Shown: positions 55,143 to 63,734, numbered from the stretch's first letter. The stretch is DNA of 64,000 nt from Niveispirillum irakense DSM 11586 (GCF_000429645.1 NZ_AUCG01000016.1:372001-436000), one strand, 5' to 3'. Notes: generated by a model from the sequence alone, not told the origin. Numbers and translations: made by a program.

Positions 55143-56116
55143 GCGCCTTCCTTCGGTATTTCCCTGGCGGGGGTGCCGCCTTGGTCTGTTGCAGGTGTGA
55201 CGGCGGATGCTGCTGCCGCCGGCTCCTTGCGGTCAAGGTCGCGATGCGCTTCCCCGACCTTGTATCCCAGCCCCGTCAGCCAGCCGGCCAGGGCATGGGT
55301 GATGAAAACCGACCGGTGCCGGCCACCCGTACAGCCGATGGCAATGGTCAGGTAATGTTTGCCCTCCCGCACATAGCGGGGCAGCAGCGGCTCCAGCAAC
55401 CGGGTCAGGTTGCTGAAGAAATCGGCGTAATCCGGATCCCGCGCCACATAATCGGCCACAGGCTGGTCCAGCCCGCTCATCGGCCGCAGGCGTGGGTCCC
55501 AATGCGGATTATCCAGGAAGCGCACATCAAACACCAGATCGGCCTCCCGCGGGACACCCTGGCGGTAGGAAAAGCTGGTAACGAAGATCCGCAACGCCGC
55601 CCCATCATCCAGATGGAACAATCCGGCCAGATGGCGGCGCGCATCGTGGATGGAGAAATATGTGGTGTCCACCACCTCATCCGCCGCGTCGCGCAACGGC
55701 TGCATGATCACCCGTTCATGGGCGATGCCATCCAGCACAGGCCGGTCAGCCGCCAGTGGATGGGGGCGACGGGTTTCGGTATAGCGGCGGCGCAAAGTGT
55801 CGGCATGCGCATCCATGAACAGCAGCCGCACCCGCAGGTCCGGTCGGGCGCGCAGCCGGTCAATCTCCGCCAGCAGGGACTGGGCGTTGAAATCACGGGT
55901 GCGGCTGTCGATGCCGATCACCAGCGGCCGGTCATGGGACTGGGACACCAGCGGCTGCAAAAGGGACAGGCGCAGATTATCCACCGCCTCATAGCCCAGA
56001 TCTTCCAGGCATTTCATCGCCGTGGACAGGCCGCTGCCCGACATGCCGGTCGCAACAACAACGGGCAGGGGCGCTTCAGCGTTGAAGCCGGTGGGATGGG
56101 GATCGGTAATGCTCAT
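55139..56116 (-). CDS. rapZ: RNase adapter RapZ, Walker A lysine replaced
   Basis: 325-residue P-loop protein that in E. coli binds small RNAs and guides RNase E; in alphaproteobacteria its role is less certain. N-terminal NTPase-like domain with GMSGSGLSTA where GxSGxGKS is expected: the invariant Lys is L30. GRHRSVFITHALAGWL near residue 270 is a diagnostic late motif, and TTYFSIHDARRHLAGLF is another. The Walker B-like region ERVIMQPLRDAADEVVD is present. It overlaps hprK and EIIA-Man by 4 bases on each side, so they are translationally coupled. Confidence 0.9.
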   Translation of the reverse strand: MSITDPHPTGFNAEAPLPVVVATGMSGSGLSTAMKCLEDLGYEAVDNLRLSLLQPLVSQSHDRPLVIGIDSRTRDFNAQSLLAEIDRLRARPDLRVRLLFMDAHADTLRRRYTETRRPHPLAADRPVLDGIAHERVIMQPLRDAADEVVDTTYFSIHDARRHLAGLFHLDDGAALRIFVTSFSYRQGVPREADLVFDVRFLDNPHWDPRLRPMSGLDQPVADYVARDPDYADFFSNLTRLLEPLLPRYVREGKHYLTIAIGCTGGRHRSVFITHALAGWLTGLGYKVGEAHRDLDRKEPAAAASAVTPATDQGGTPAREIPKEGA

Positions 56117-56670
56117 CCTGCAATCTCTCCGCAGGCCGCCTGCCAGGGGGCCTCACCGGGTACCAGCGGATGTCCTTCACGCCACGCGCGCAGGGCCAGC
56201 CGCAGAAAGGCAGGGGCGGAAGCATGGAACGGGTCCAGTTCCAGACGGGGCAGCCGGATGCCCGCCAGATCGGTGACACTGGGCGGCGGCAACCGCTCTG
56301 CCGCGCCACCCGGCCGCAGATCGACCAGCAGGGCGACCGGAGCCATCGCGATATGGGGAACGGGCAGGATGCCCAGGCCGCGCACCTCGATCAGCCCGGC
56401 CAGATTGGCGGGGGCACCGGCGCTGGCCGTCGCCATCAGGTTTCCACGCCCGTCCGTTGACAGCAGCACACGGTCATCGGCCACCAGATGCGCGCCGCCA
56501 TCCACCAGCCGCAGGGCAAGGTCTGACTTTCCAGCACCAGACGGGCCACGCAGCAGCAGGCCGGCCCCATCAATGCTGACGCAAGTGGCATGAATCTCAA
56601 TCATGGTCGTCCATTCATGAGGGGCAGGCCGCGTCGCGTCAACCACCCGGCGATGCGGGTTTTCCGCCAT
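56113..56670 (-). CDS. hprK: HPr kinase/phosphorylase, short alphaproteobacterial form
   Basis: 185-residue HPrK lacking the N-terminal domain of Gram-positive enzymes, as is usual in alphaproteobacteria. The Walker A is LRGPSGAGKSDLALRLV near residue 37; the HPrK signature includes LVADDRVLL and IEVRGLGILPVPHIA. The intact P-loop Lys is in place. The start is ATG 56670 behind GGAGGG, rather than the internal ATG 56604. It starts the operon hprK-rapZ-EIIA-ptsH; the intergenic region to the divergent TSUP gene probably holds the promoter. Confidence 0.9.
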   Translation of the reverse strand: MAENPHRRVVDATRPAPHEWTTMIEIHATCVSIDGAGLLLRGPSGAGKSDLALRLVDGGAHLVADDRVLLSTDGRGNLMATASAGAPANLAGLIEVRGLGILPVPHIAMAPVALLVDLRPGGAAERLPPPSVTDLAGIRLPRLELDPFHASAPAFLRLALRAWREGHPLVPGEAPWQAACGEIAG

Positions 56671-56917
56671 CACCGGCCCTCCTTCTGGACATGCTTCACC
56701 CGCATCATGCCTCAAGCCTGGGCCCCGCCTGCCGACAAGAAGGTTAAAGCATTAGCAAATGCACACATTCGTAGCGAGCGCTATTCGCATCCGCGATCAA
56801 AGGATGGGCGGGGCCCGCATGGCTGCACGGCGATGATGGCGGAGACCGCCCCCTTCCCCCCTTGCCCCGAACGGGTAGAAAGAACAGGTTTCCCATCGCG
56901 CCGGGGCCAGAGCCTGC

Positions 56918-57724
56918 ATGTTTCCCGATTTTCTCACCCCCGATCTGCTGGCCTTCCTGGCTGCTGCCGCCCTTCTGGCCGGGTTTATCGATGCCATTGC
57001 CGGTGGCGGCGGGCTGATCACCATTCCTGCCCTGCTGTCTGCCGGCCTGCCGCCGGCGGCGGCCCTGGCCACCAACAAATTGCAGGGCAGCTTCGGCACC
57101 GCCATGTCCACCTACACCTTCTGGCGGGCCGGGCAGATTGAGATCAGGCCCATGCTGTTCACGGTCGGCTGCGTGTTCATCGGCGCCGGGGCGGGGACCT
57201 TTGCGGTGCAATATGTCGGGGCCGGCTTCCTAACCGCGCTGATCCCCATCCTGCTGGTGGCGATCGCGCTTTATTTTCTGCTCAGCCCGCGCGCCGGGGA
57301 TGTGGAAGCGCAGGCCCGGCTCAGCCTCAAGGCTTTCAGCCTGACGGTGGGAATCGGCGTTGGTTTCTATGACGGGTTTTTCGGGCCGGGCACGGGCAGT
57401 TTCTTCGCCCTGGGCTGCGTGGCCCTGCTGGGCATGAATATGCGCCGCGCCACCGCCAATACCAAATTGCTGAACTTCACCAGCAATGTGGTCAGCCTCG
57501 CCGTGTTCGCCCTGGGTGGGGAGATGGTATGGGCCGTGGGCCTGCTGATGGCGGCGGGACAGATGGCCGGGTCCTGGCTTGGTTCCCATGCTGCGTTGCG
57601 ATTCGGTGCCCGGCTGGTGCGGCCGCTGCTGGTGCTGGTCTGTCTGGGCATGACGGTGCGGCTGGTAGCAAATCCGTCCCACCCCCTCTATGGTTGGGCG
57701 CAGTCGCTGTTTCAGACCCTGTGA
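56918..57724 (+). CDS. TSUP (TauE/SafE) family membrane transporter
   Basis: A 268-residue integral membrane protein with about 8 hydrophobic segments. The N terminus has FIDAIAGGGGLITIPALLSA, a TauE/SafE hallmark, and GFYDGFFGPGTGSFFALG and FTSNVVSLAVFALGGEMVW complete the family pattern. Members export sulfonates, sulfite or related anions; the substrate here is unknown. It precedes a MoeB/ThiF-like gene by 12 bases, so the two may be co-transcribed. Divergent from hprK. Confidence 0.87.
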   Translation: MFPDFLTPDLLAFLAAAALLAGFIDAIAGGGGLITIPALLSAGLPPAAALATNKLQGSFGTAMSTYTFWRAGQIEIRPMLFTVGCVFIGAGAGTFAVQYVGAGFLTALIPILLVAIALYFLLSPRAGDVEAQARLSLKAFSLTVGIGVGFYDGFFGPGTGSFFALGCVALLGMNMRRATANTKLLNFTSNVVSLAVFALGGEMVWAVGLLMAAGQMAGSWLGSHAALRFGARLVRPLLVLVCLGMTVRLVANPSHPLYGWAQSLFQTL

Positions 57725-57736
57725 GGCGCTCCGGCC

Positions 57737-58534
57737 ATGATGGATTTGTCCGATAGCCAGATCGAACGTTACGCCCGCCACATCATGCTGCCCCAGGTTG
57801 GCGGGGAGGGGCAGTCGCGCCTCTTATCCGCGTCTGTCCTGGTGGTGGGGGCTGGCGGGCTGGGGGCGCCGCTGCTGCTTTATCTGGCCGCCGCCGGTGT
57901 GGGCCGGATCGGCATTGTGGATGATGATGTCGTCGATCTGTCCAACCTGCAGCGCCAGGTGATCCACCAGACCGACGGAATCGGCGTGGCGAAGGTGGAG
58001 AGTGCCGCCGCCCGCATGCGCGCCATCAACCCCGATGTGGTGGTGGAACTGCACCGTTTGCGCCTGAACCGGGGCAATATCGAAAGCCTGATCGCCCCGT
58101 ATGATCTGGTGGTGGATGGCACGGATAATTTCGCCACCCGCTTTTTGTTGAATGATGCCTGCCATTTTGGCGGCAAGACGCTGGTCAGCGCCGCCATGCT
58201 GCGCTTCGATGCCCAGATATCCACCTTCAAGTCACATCTGGGCGACCCGCATCCCTGCTATCGCTGCATCTTCCGTGAACCGCCGCCGCCGGGCATGGTG
58301 CCCACCTGTTCGGAAGGGGGCGTACTCGGGGCGCTGGCCGGCACCATGGGCAGCCTGCAGGCCGTGGAAGTGCTGAAGGAACTGCTTGGCATCGGGGATA
58401 GCCTGTCTGGCCGGCTCTTGCTTTATGCTGCGCTGGAGACCAGTTTCCGTACCGTGAAGGTCAGGCGCGATCCGGATTGCCCGCTCTGCGGCACACACCC
58501 AACCTATAAAGACCTGTCGCACCATCCCTTCTGA
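57737..58534 (+). CDS. moeB: MoeB/ThiF-family adenylyltransferase
   Basis: 265-residue E1-like enzyme that activates the C terminus of a MoaD/ThiS-type ubiquitin-like protein. It has an N-terminal ERYARHIMLPQVGGEGQ motif, the ATP-binding GAGGLGAPLLLYLAAAG, the DGTDNFATR catalytic region, and two zinc CxxC pairs, CYRC near 175 and CPLC near the end. No rhodanese domain. MoeB (molybdopterin) or ThiF (thiamine) cannot be told apart from sequence alone; the gene is named by usual annotation. A second ATG three bases on is possible. It follows the TSUP gene. Confidence 0.88.
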   Translation: MMDLSDSQIERYARHIMLPQVGGEGQSRLLSASVLVVGAGGLGAPLLLYLAAAGVGRIGIVDDDVVDLSNLQRQVIHQTDGIGVAKVESAAARMRAINPDVVVELHRLRLNRGNIESLIAPYDLVVDGTDNFATRFLLNDACHFGGKTLVSAAMLRFDAQISTFKSHLGDPHPCYRCIFREPPPPGMVPTCSEGGVLGALAGTMGSLQAVEVLKELLGIGDSLSGRLLLYAALETSFRTVKVRRDPDCPLCGTHPTYKDLSHHPF

Positions 58535-58568
58535 TTTCCGACCGTAACGGAGAGGAGCAAGGCCGAGG

Positions 58569-58991
58569 ATGCCTGAAGGTTCGCAAGGGCTCGCCCTGAT
58601 CGTGCAGTCCGGCGGCTATGACCGCGTGCATTACGCCCTGGTGACCGCCGCTGCCGCTGCTGCCACTGGCCGCCCCGTTACCCTGTTTTTCACGGGGCGC
58701 GCCCTGCCGGCCTTGATGCCCAAGGGCGGCTGGCGGCGGCTGGATTTCTCCGATGATGGTACCAGCCCGGAGGCCCGCGACCAGACCCTGGCCCATCGCG
58801 GCGTCGCCACGATGGAGGAATTGCTGGAAGCCTGTGCTGCCCTGGATGTGCGCTTCCTGGCCTGCGAGATGGGGTGGCGCGCGCTGGGCCTGCGCGATGT
58901 CACCACCCGGCCCGACCTGAAGGTGGAGACGGCGGGCATGGTCACCCTGCTGGGCATGGTCCCGCCGTCACACCATCTGATTTTTGTGTAA
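58569..58991 (+). CDS. DsrE/DsrF-family protein
   Basis: A 140-residue protein of the DsrE/F-like fold (sulfur-relay type). ALIVQSGGYDRVHYALVTAA is the N-terminal strand-helix and GRPVTLFFTGRA the next; a Cys in LEACAALDVRFLACEMGW is the likely sulfur-handling position. GGAGAGGAGC precedes the ATG. It follows the MoeB/ThiF-like gene by 34 bases, so a sulfur-transfer role is plausible by context. It is convergent with the DUF1217 gene after 5 bases. Confidence 0.78.
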   Translation: MPEGSQGLALIVQSGGYDRVHYALVTAAAAAATGRPVTLFFTGRALPALMPKGGWRRLDFSDDGTSPEARDQTLAHRGVATMEELLEACAALDVRFLACEMGWRALGLRDVTTRPDLKVETAGMVTLLGMVPPSHHLIFV

Positions 58992-58996
58992 AACCT

Positions 58997-60499
58997 TTAC
59001 CAGCGCTTCAGGGTCGCCAGTGCCATCAGGGTGGACGGTTCGATGGTGGTACGGCCTGCCCCGGACAGCATCTGCACAACGGGGTTGGATGCCGCCGCGT
59101 TGCTGTTATTGCCGTTAATGTCATACATCATCATGAACCGTTCCAGCAGCTTGGTCACCTCTGCCGGATCGGACAGTTTCTTGATGTCGAAGCGTGAGGA
59201 CAGGATGGTCACCTGCCGGTCCAGGTCGATTTGGGCGGCCTGGGCCGGCAGAGCAAAGGCCGTGCGCACCACTTCCGCCAGAGCCTTGTCCGCCAGCACC
59301 TGATACCAGCTTGTGATACCACCGGCCTTACGCTCGAAATAGAGACCCAGACGCAGGGCTTCATTGGCATTGCCGGCAGATACTTCGAAACTCTGCGTCT
59401 CGTACCGCTTCACGATGTCATTGATGAAGGCCGGGCTGCCGCGCCGCTTCGCCCCGCTATTGTTGGGGCCGAAGGCCAGTGCCAGGGCCTTTTCCTGATC
59501 GCCCGCCTTGGCGGCGAAGGAATTGGCGTCAGCCGGATCGCTCTCCAGCACCTTGCGCAGATAGTTGGTATCGACGCCCTTATCTTCCAGATCGTAGGCT
59601 TTCAGGATGAAATTGAGCGTGTTGCGATCTTTCAGCAACGCATCGACCGAACCCAGAGAGGTGATCTTCTGCTCAAACGTGCTGATGGTCCGCTTCACAT
59701 CATACCGGGCGCCAACGGCGGCAAGTTCCCGGTCATAGTTGGACATCAGCATCTGCCACTGCACCTTGGACCGGACAGGCCCGCCGCGCGGAAAGCCGTT
59801 GCTATCCCAGACGTCGAAGAAATTATTGGCGAATTCCGTCTGTGTCGGCCCCAGTTTCATTTCCGCGAAGGAGATTGTGTTCTCCAGTGCCGTTGCCTGG
59901 CTGGCCGCATCAGCGGGACCGATGGGCTTTTCCAGCCCATAGACGATGCGGACAACCTCGGCCATGTCCGGATCGTCCATCACCGCGGCCCAGCTTGTCT
60001 TGGTGGGCAGCTTGCGCGTGAAATCCAGCATCATCTGCAGGGCTTCGTTACGCTCCCCAACTTCATCCTCATAGACCGCGCGGACATAGCTTTGGGCGAT
60101 GCTTTCCGTGAAGGACACGCCCTTGCTGCCCGAAGCGCCAAAATTGAAAGCACCGGCCAGTTCCCGGAACCGCTGGTCGCCCATGCGGTTGGCAACCGAG
60201 GCATTGTCGGAAAGATCGCTTTCCAGAACCTTGCGCACCAAAGCCTGGGAATTGATCTGATCTTCCAGACCAAAGGCGCGCATCACATAGGTATAAAGCC
60301 GTCGGTCGGACATCAGTTCATCGACCGATCCCACCAGCGGCAATTTCGCCTTCGCATAATCGGTATCGGCCTTGTTGACCGGGTCGGCCATCATCACCGT
60401 GCGCTGGCGTTCTTCCGTGTTTTGCAACAGACGCCACTGCACCAGGGAAGAACCGAACCCGCCCGTCACCAGGCTGGAGCCGAACCCGACAATGCTCAT
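58997..60499 (-). CDS. DUF1217-domain flagellar protein
   Basis: A 500-residue protein with three similar DUF1217 (PF06748) stretches. Repeated LEDQINSQALVRKVLESDLS and LEDKGVDTNYLRKVLESDPA motifs show the internal duplication. The family is found beside flagellar genes in alphaproteobacteria and may be a basal-body or rod-associated protein; function is not established. The N terminus has Gly-rich MSIVGFGSSLVTGGFGSS. The start ATG overlaps the preceding gene's stop by 4 bases (60496-60499). Downstream is a convergent gene. Confidence 0.85.
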   Translation of the reverse strand: MSIVGFGSSLVTGGFGSSLVQWRLLQNTEERQRTVMMADPVNKADTDYAKAKLPLVGSVDELMSDRRLYTYVMRAFGLEDQINSQALVRKVLESDLSDNASVANRMGDQRFRELAGAFNFGASGSKGVSFTESIAQSYVRAVYEDEVGERNEALQMMLDFTRKLPTKTSWAAVMDDPDMAEVVRIVYGLEKPIGPADAASQATALENTISFAEMKLGPTQTEFANNFFDVWDSNGFPRGGPVRSKVQWQMLMSNYDRELAAVGARYDVKRTISTFEQKITSLGSVDALLKDRNTLNFILKAYDLEDKGVDTNYLRKVLESDPADANSFAAKAGDQEKALALAFGPNNSGAKRRGSPAFINDIVKRYETQSFEVSAGNANEALRLGLYFERKAGGITSWYQVLADKALAEVVRTAFALPAQAAQIDLDRQVTILSSRFDIKKLSDPAEVTKLLERFMMMYDINGNNSNAAASNPVVQMLSGAGRTTIEPSTLMALATLKRW

Positions 60500-60819
60500 A
60501 ATTCAATCTCCTGGCGCGGCGCGATACCTGCGTCAGCGGCCTTTTCCTCAGGCGAGGCGTAACCGGGCGGGATGCGCAGCAGCACATTCCCGGTGCGCGT
60601 ATCGATCACTTCGGTGAACAGTCGCCGCGTCTCCGGGTCCAGCAGGACACGGTAGGGACGGAAGGCGGGCGAGGGCTCGATCGGCGGCGGTGCCGGCGCG
60701 GGCGGGTCCTTCTCCCGTGCTTCCAGGGTTCTGTTGGTCACAATGGCCGGCTCCGGCAACCGCATGCGGGTTGCGGATTCCGATGAGGAAATGCCCTCTA
60801 CGGACTTTTTCTCACTCAT
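60496..60819 (-). CDS. FlaG-like flagellar protein
   Basis: A 107-residue protein. The N-terminal half is Pro- and Glu-rich (PPAPAPPPIEPSP), and the C-terminal half has RPYRVLLDPETRRLFTEVID followed by TRTGNVLLRIPPGY, resembling the FlaG tail with a V/I-D-x-x-T-G-x-V-L/I-x-x-I-P-P pattern. FlaG affects filament length in other bacteria; assignment is by this motif and by its location beside flagellin genes. It overlaps DUF1217 by 4 bases. It lies 74 bases downstream of flbT. Confidence 0.6.
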   Translation of the reverse strand: MSEKKSVEGISSSESATRMRLPEPAIVTNRTLEAREKDPPAPAPPPIEPSPAFRPYRVLLDPETRRLFTEVIDTRTGNVLLRIPPGYASPEEKAADAGIAPRQEIEL

Positions 60820-60893
60820 GCTCCCCCTCCTCTCGCGGGGACGATCAAAGCCCCCGCGTTGAGACCGGCCTTGCTGCCCCTCATTCCGGGCGC

Positions 60894-61334
60894 CTACATA
60901 CCTGCCGCCCGTTCTGGCAGCGGTTCGGCCGGAGCCACCGTCATGGGTGACGGCAGCAGCACTGCTTCATAGGCGATGACCGGCCGCAGGGCCGCCAGCG
61001 CCTTGTAGAAGTCCCCTTCCCTGACATAGCGGTCGGTATCAGCGAGATGATAGGTCATCTCCGGATCACGGATCGCCGTCTGCAACTGCTTCAGCAGCGC
61101 AGTATAGATCGACCTTTTCTCGTCCGCATGCGGCGGATCAAGCAGCATGGCCTGCACGGCATAGTACGTGCGCTTGACGGGGGTTGTCGCTTCTTCCGGC
61201 TGAAGAATACTGCGCCCCGTCATCACCTGGGCATGATTGGCAACGGTCAGCGTATTGCGGTGGCGACCATTCTCAATCACCACACCGTTCACGATGAATT
61301 TCTCAAAGGGTTTCAGCTTCAGCTTCAATCCCAT
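60894..61334 (-). CDS. flbT: Flagellin post-transcriptional repressor FlbT
   Basis: 146-residue FlbT-type protein that binds flagellin mRNA and blocks its translation until the hook is built in Caulobacter. Family features: MGLKLKLKPFEKFIVNGVVI at the start, RILQPEEAT-like RSILQPEEATTPVKRTYYA, and a helix with LLKQLQTAI. It lies 35 bases downstream of flaF in the usual order. ATG 61334 is the natural start. Confidence 0.93.
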   Translation of the reverse strand: MGLKLKLKPFEKFIVNGVVIENGRHRNTLTVANHAQVMTGRSILQPEEATTPVKRTYYAVQAMLLDPPHADEKRSIYTALLKQLQTAIRDPEMTYHLADTDRYVREGDFYKALAALRPVIAYEAVLLPSPMTVAPAEPLPERAAGM

Positions 61335-61369
61335 GATACACCTTCCAGAAAATCGGGCTGTCTGGAGGA

Positions 61370-61723
61370 TCAGGCGGCGGGGGCAGCCCCCAGTCCCTGA
61401 ATGATTGCCCGGTTCACATCGACCAGGGGCGAGAGGGAGCGATCCGTGCTCAGTGCCTGACCACTATATTTGTCCACCCAGATCCCCAGCGAAATCAGGC
61501 CGGCCTTGAGCTGGTCAGGAAACAGATTTTCCGCGTCGGCCAGATCCGCAATCAGGGTGTTCCACAGGCGCCGGTTCCGGTCGATTGCCCGGATACGGGC
61601 CAGAGCATCATTGTTCCGGGTGGCGGTTTCCAGTTCCAGGGTCACCTGCTGGAAGACTTTGCGTTCCAGTTGGCGGGGACTGGCCGTATCCATAATGGAT
61701 TGTCGATAGGCTGCAACGCTCAT
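61370..61723 (-). CDS. flaF: Flagellar biosynthesis regulator FlaF
   Basis: 117-residue FlaF. It contains the family stretch RQLERKVFQQVTLELETA, then RNRRLWNTLIADLADAENLF and LISLGIWVDKYS. FlaF supports flagellin translation/secretion and counteracts FlbT. ATG 61723 opens the family sequence. It lies 147 bases downstream of the flagellin stop, beyond a terminator, so it likely has its own promoter or is transcribed by read-through. flbT follows. Confidence 0.92.
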   Translation of the reverse strand: MSVAAYRQSIMDTASPRQLERKVFQQVTLELETATRNNDALARIRAIDRNRRLWNTLIADLADAENLFPDQLKAGLISLGIWVDKYSGQALSTDRSLSPLVDVNRAIIQGLGAAPAA

Positions 61724-61810
61724 GGACTTGATCGTCCCTTCATCGAACTCGGATAAGACGAGCGTATCAGCAGGCTATTAAACGGCGGTGAAACCTAAAT
61801 ACTGGTGTGA

Positions 61811-61848
61811 AAAAGAAAAAGGGAGGCGATCCTGCTGGATCGCCTCCC
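61811..61848 (-). terminator. Intrinsic terminator of the flagellin gene
   Basis: A 12-bp perfect stem GGGAGGCGATCC (61821-61832) with its complement (61837-61848), loop TGCT, and a T-rich tail TTTTTCTTTTTC on the minus strand. It lies 22 bases beyond the flagellin stop. Confidence 0.93.
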
Positions 61849-61870
61849 CAAATCCATCAACCGCCCGCGA

Positions 61871-62722
61871 TTAACGGAACAGCGACAGGATGTTCTGCGG
61901 CGACTGGTTGGCGATGGACAGCGCCTGGATGCCGAGCTGCTGCTGCACCTGCAGGGCCTGCAGGCGAGCGGACTCTTCATTCAGGTTGGCGTCAACCAGG
62001 GTGCCGATACCTTCGTTCAAGCTATCCACCAGCTTGCTGGTGAAGTCAGCCTGCAGGTCCAGACGCTTACCAACGTTACCGAACTCAGCGGCAGCGCTGA
62101 TCACGGTGTCCATGTGGGCTTCCAGGGCCAGAAGCTGGGTCTGGGCAGCCGCCGCGTTGGCGGAACCGTCAGCACCGCCGGTGATGGCGGCGGCCAGGCC
62201 AGCCACGAAGGTCTGGACAGCGGTCATGTTCTGACCATCAATCGTGTCGGTCACGGCCGTGATGGCAGCGCCGCTACGGTTGATCGACACCGTCAGGGTA
62301 CGGGTATCGCCATTGTCCAGCAGGTTTTCGCCATTGTAGCTGGCGCTGGAGATCGTGTTCTGGATGTTATCGGCCAAGCTGTTCAGCTCATCACCAACCT
62401 TGGCATGATCGACCGAAGCGGAGGTGGCCAGCGACAGCTGGTTCTTCACTTCGCTCAGCAGCTTCTGGATATTTTCCGCACCAACGCGGGCGGTCTGCAC
62501 GGTGGCGGCGTTGATGGCGATGTTTTCGTTCAGCGCCTTCAGGGCCGACACGTCGGACTTCATGACGGTCGAGATGGACCAGTAGGACGAGTTGTCCTTG
62601 GCGGTCGCAACCTTCATGCCGGTGGAGATGCGATCCTGAACGGTCTGCAGATCCTTGCTGGTCTTGTTCAGGGTCTGCAGCGCAACCATCGCGCCGACGT
62701 TTGTCAGAATGGAAGAAGCCAT
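61871..62722 (-). CDS. fliC: Flagellin
   Basis: 283-residue flagellin with conserved N- and C-terminal coiled-coil domains. N-terminal: SSILTNVGAMVALQTLNKTS and RISTGMKVATAKDNSSYWSI; C-terminal: QQLGIQALSIANQSPQNILS followed by LFR. The central variable region is short (about 145-195). AAGGA precedes the ATG at 62722. It ends at a strong terminator and is followed by flaF and flbT. Alphaproteobacteria often carry several flagellins; only one is in view. FliC or FlaA naming is equally usual. Confidence 0.95.
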   Translation of the reverse strand: MASSILTNVGAMVALQTLNKTSKDLQTVQDRISTGMKVATAKDNSSYWSISTVMKSDVSALKALNENIAINAATVQTARVGAENIQKLLSEVKNQLSLATSASVDHAKVGDELNSLADNIQNTISSASYNGENLLDNGDTRTLTVSINRSGAAITAVTDTIDGQNMTAVQTFVAGLAAAITGGADGSANAAAAQTQLLALEAHMDTVISAAAEFGNVGKRLDLQADFTSKLVDSLNEGIGTLVDANLNEESARLQALQVQQQLGIQALSIANQSPQNILSLFR

Positions 62723-62851
62723 GATCTTTGTCCTTCGTGGATGGGTTTCGATCTAGCGCCTTCTGACGCAGCCGCCGCCCGGAACCTCGTGGGTGCTTGG
62801 CTTTAAGAAGCCCGGGAGCTACAGGGGGAACTCTGGCAGATCGTGGTTAAA

Positions 62852-62868
62852 GCCGGTTAAAAACCGGC
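62852..62868 (-). terminator. Small hairpin upstream of flagellin gene
   Basis: A 7-bp stem GCCGGTT (62852-62858) with AACCGGC (62862-62868) and loop AAA. On the minus strand it lies 21 bases after the stop of the 62889 gene and is followed by TTTAACC. It may end the flagellar-gene transcript or lie in the flagellin leader. Confidence 0.45.
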
Positions 62869-62888
62869 CCGCTCCGCCAGAGCCTTAT

Positions 62889-63410
62889 TCAGAGATTATG
62901 GTCGATGCGACCATAACCGGGCATTGCCCGCTGGGACGCGGCACCGGCACGACCATACACACCATCGGTGCGCTGGCGCTCGGCGATGCTGGCCATGCGC
63001 TTGGCAATGGCGGTCACCGCCTCCTGGGCGGATTGCAGGGCCTGATGATTGGCCTTGGTGGCCGCACGCAGCCGCTGGGCGGCAGCGCGCACACGGGCCG
63101 GCGGCGCCGGGTCAACCGGCTCCTCGCCATCGGCTTCCACATCCGTCCCGTTATCCATCCCACCCGTGCCATCCGCGACGGCGACACCCGGATCGGCAGG
63201 AAAAACGGGCAGTGCCGGGGCGCGGTTGGCCTCCCGCATCAGGATACCCAACTGCTCGAACAACCGCTTTTTGGTATTGAAATAAAGATCCAGCCCATCG
63301 GTCTGGGCGGTGGAAACCCGACCGGTTTCCTCCTCCAGCAGATCGGCCAGGGTCTCGAACGCCTCGGCCAGCCGCAGGCGCATTTCAGGGCACAGGGTAT
63401 CGGCATTCAT
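62889..63410 (-). CDS. FlgN-like flagellar chaperone candidate
   Basis: A 173-residue protein between the rod-binding gene and flagellin. The N-terminal half is helical (LAEAFETLADLLEEETG, KKRLFEQLGILMREAN) and the C terminus has ALQSAQEAVTAIAKRMASIA with the terminal DGVYGRAGA pattern found in FlgN-like export chaperones. The assignment rests on this and on context; similarity is weak. ATG 63410 is the likely start. The gap to flgJ is 6 bases, so they are one operon. Confidence 0.55.
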   Translation of the reverse strand: MNADTLCPEMRLRLAEAFETLADLLEEETGRVSTAQTDGLDLYFNTKKRLFEQLGILMREANRAPALPVFPADPGVAVADGTGGMDNGTDVEADGEEPVDPAPPARVRAAAQRLRAATKANHQALQSAQEAVTAIAKRMASIAERQRTDGVYGRAGAASQRAMPGYGRIDHNL

Positions 63411-63416
63411 CGCGGA

Positions 63417-63734
63417 TCATCCCTTCTTGGCGTCAGCATAGGCGGCGATCTGGGCCCGCACAGGACCCGCGATGCCAAAGCCGGCACCGCTGTTCGCCAT
63501 GCTCTGCGCCACCGATTCCAGCATCATGCCGCGAAACACCTCTTCCCCGAAGCCGCCACCAAAGGCGCCATCGGTGGAGATGCCCTCAAACATGGCTTCC
63601 AGCGTCTGGTGCAGCAGCAGGGCTTCGAAATTGCGGGCCGCCTTGTCGGCGGCCCTGGCATCGCTGGGCACGATATCCGGCCGGGTGGACATGGCCGGCG
63701 GATTGGCGGCGATGCGCAGATCGGACGCGTCCAT
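63417..63734 (-). CDS. flgJ: Flagellar rod-binding protein (FlgJ N-terminal type)
   Basis: 105-residue rod-binding protein, corresponding to the N-terminal half of FlgJ without the muramidase domain, as in most alphaproteobacteria. It has KAARNFEALLLHQTLEAMF, then FGEEVFRGMMLESVAQSMAN, the rod-binding signature. The ATG at 63734 overlaps the FlgI stop (TGATG) and has GGAGG 7 bases upstream. The GTG at 63737 could also serve. Acts at the rod as a cap. Confidence 0.9.
   Translation of the reverse strand: MDASDLRIAANPPAMSTRPDIVPSDARAADKAARNFEALLLHQTLEAMFEGISTDGAFGGGFGEEVFRGMMLESVAQSMANSGAGFGIAGPVRAQIAAYADAKKG

Noticed and set aside
56671..56917. Possible small gene between hprK and the TSUP gene
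   Set aside because: No frame with a supported start; the region has a divergent-promoter character with AT-rich stretches.
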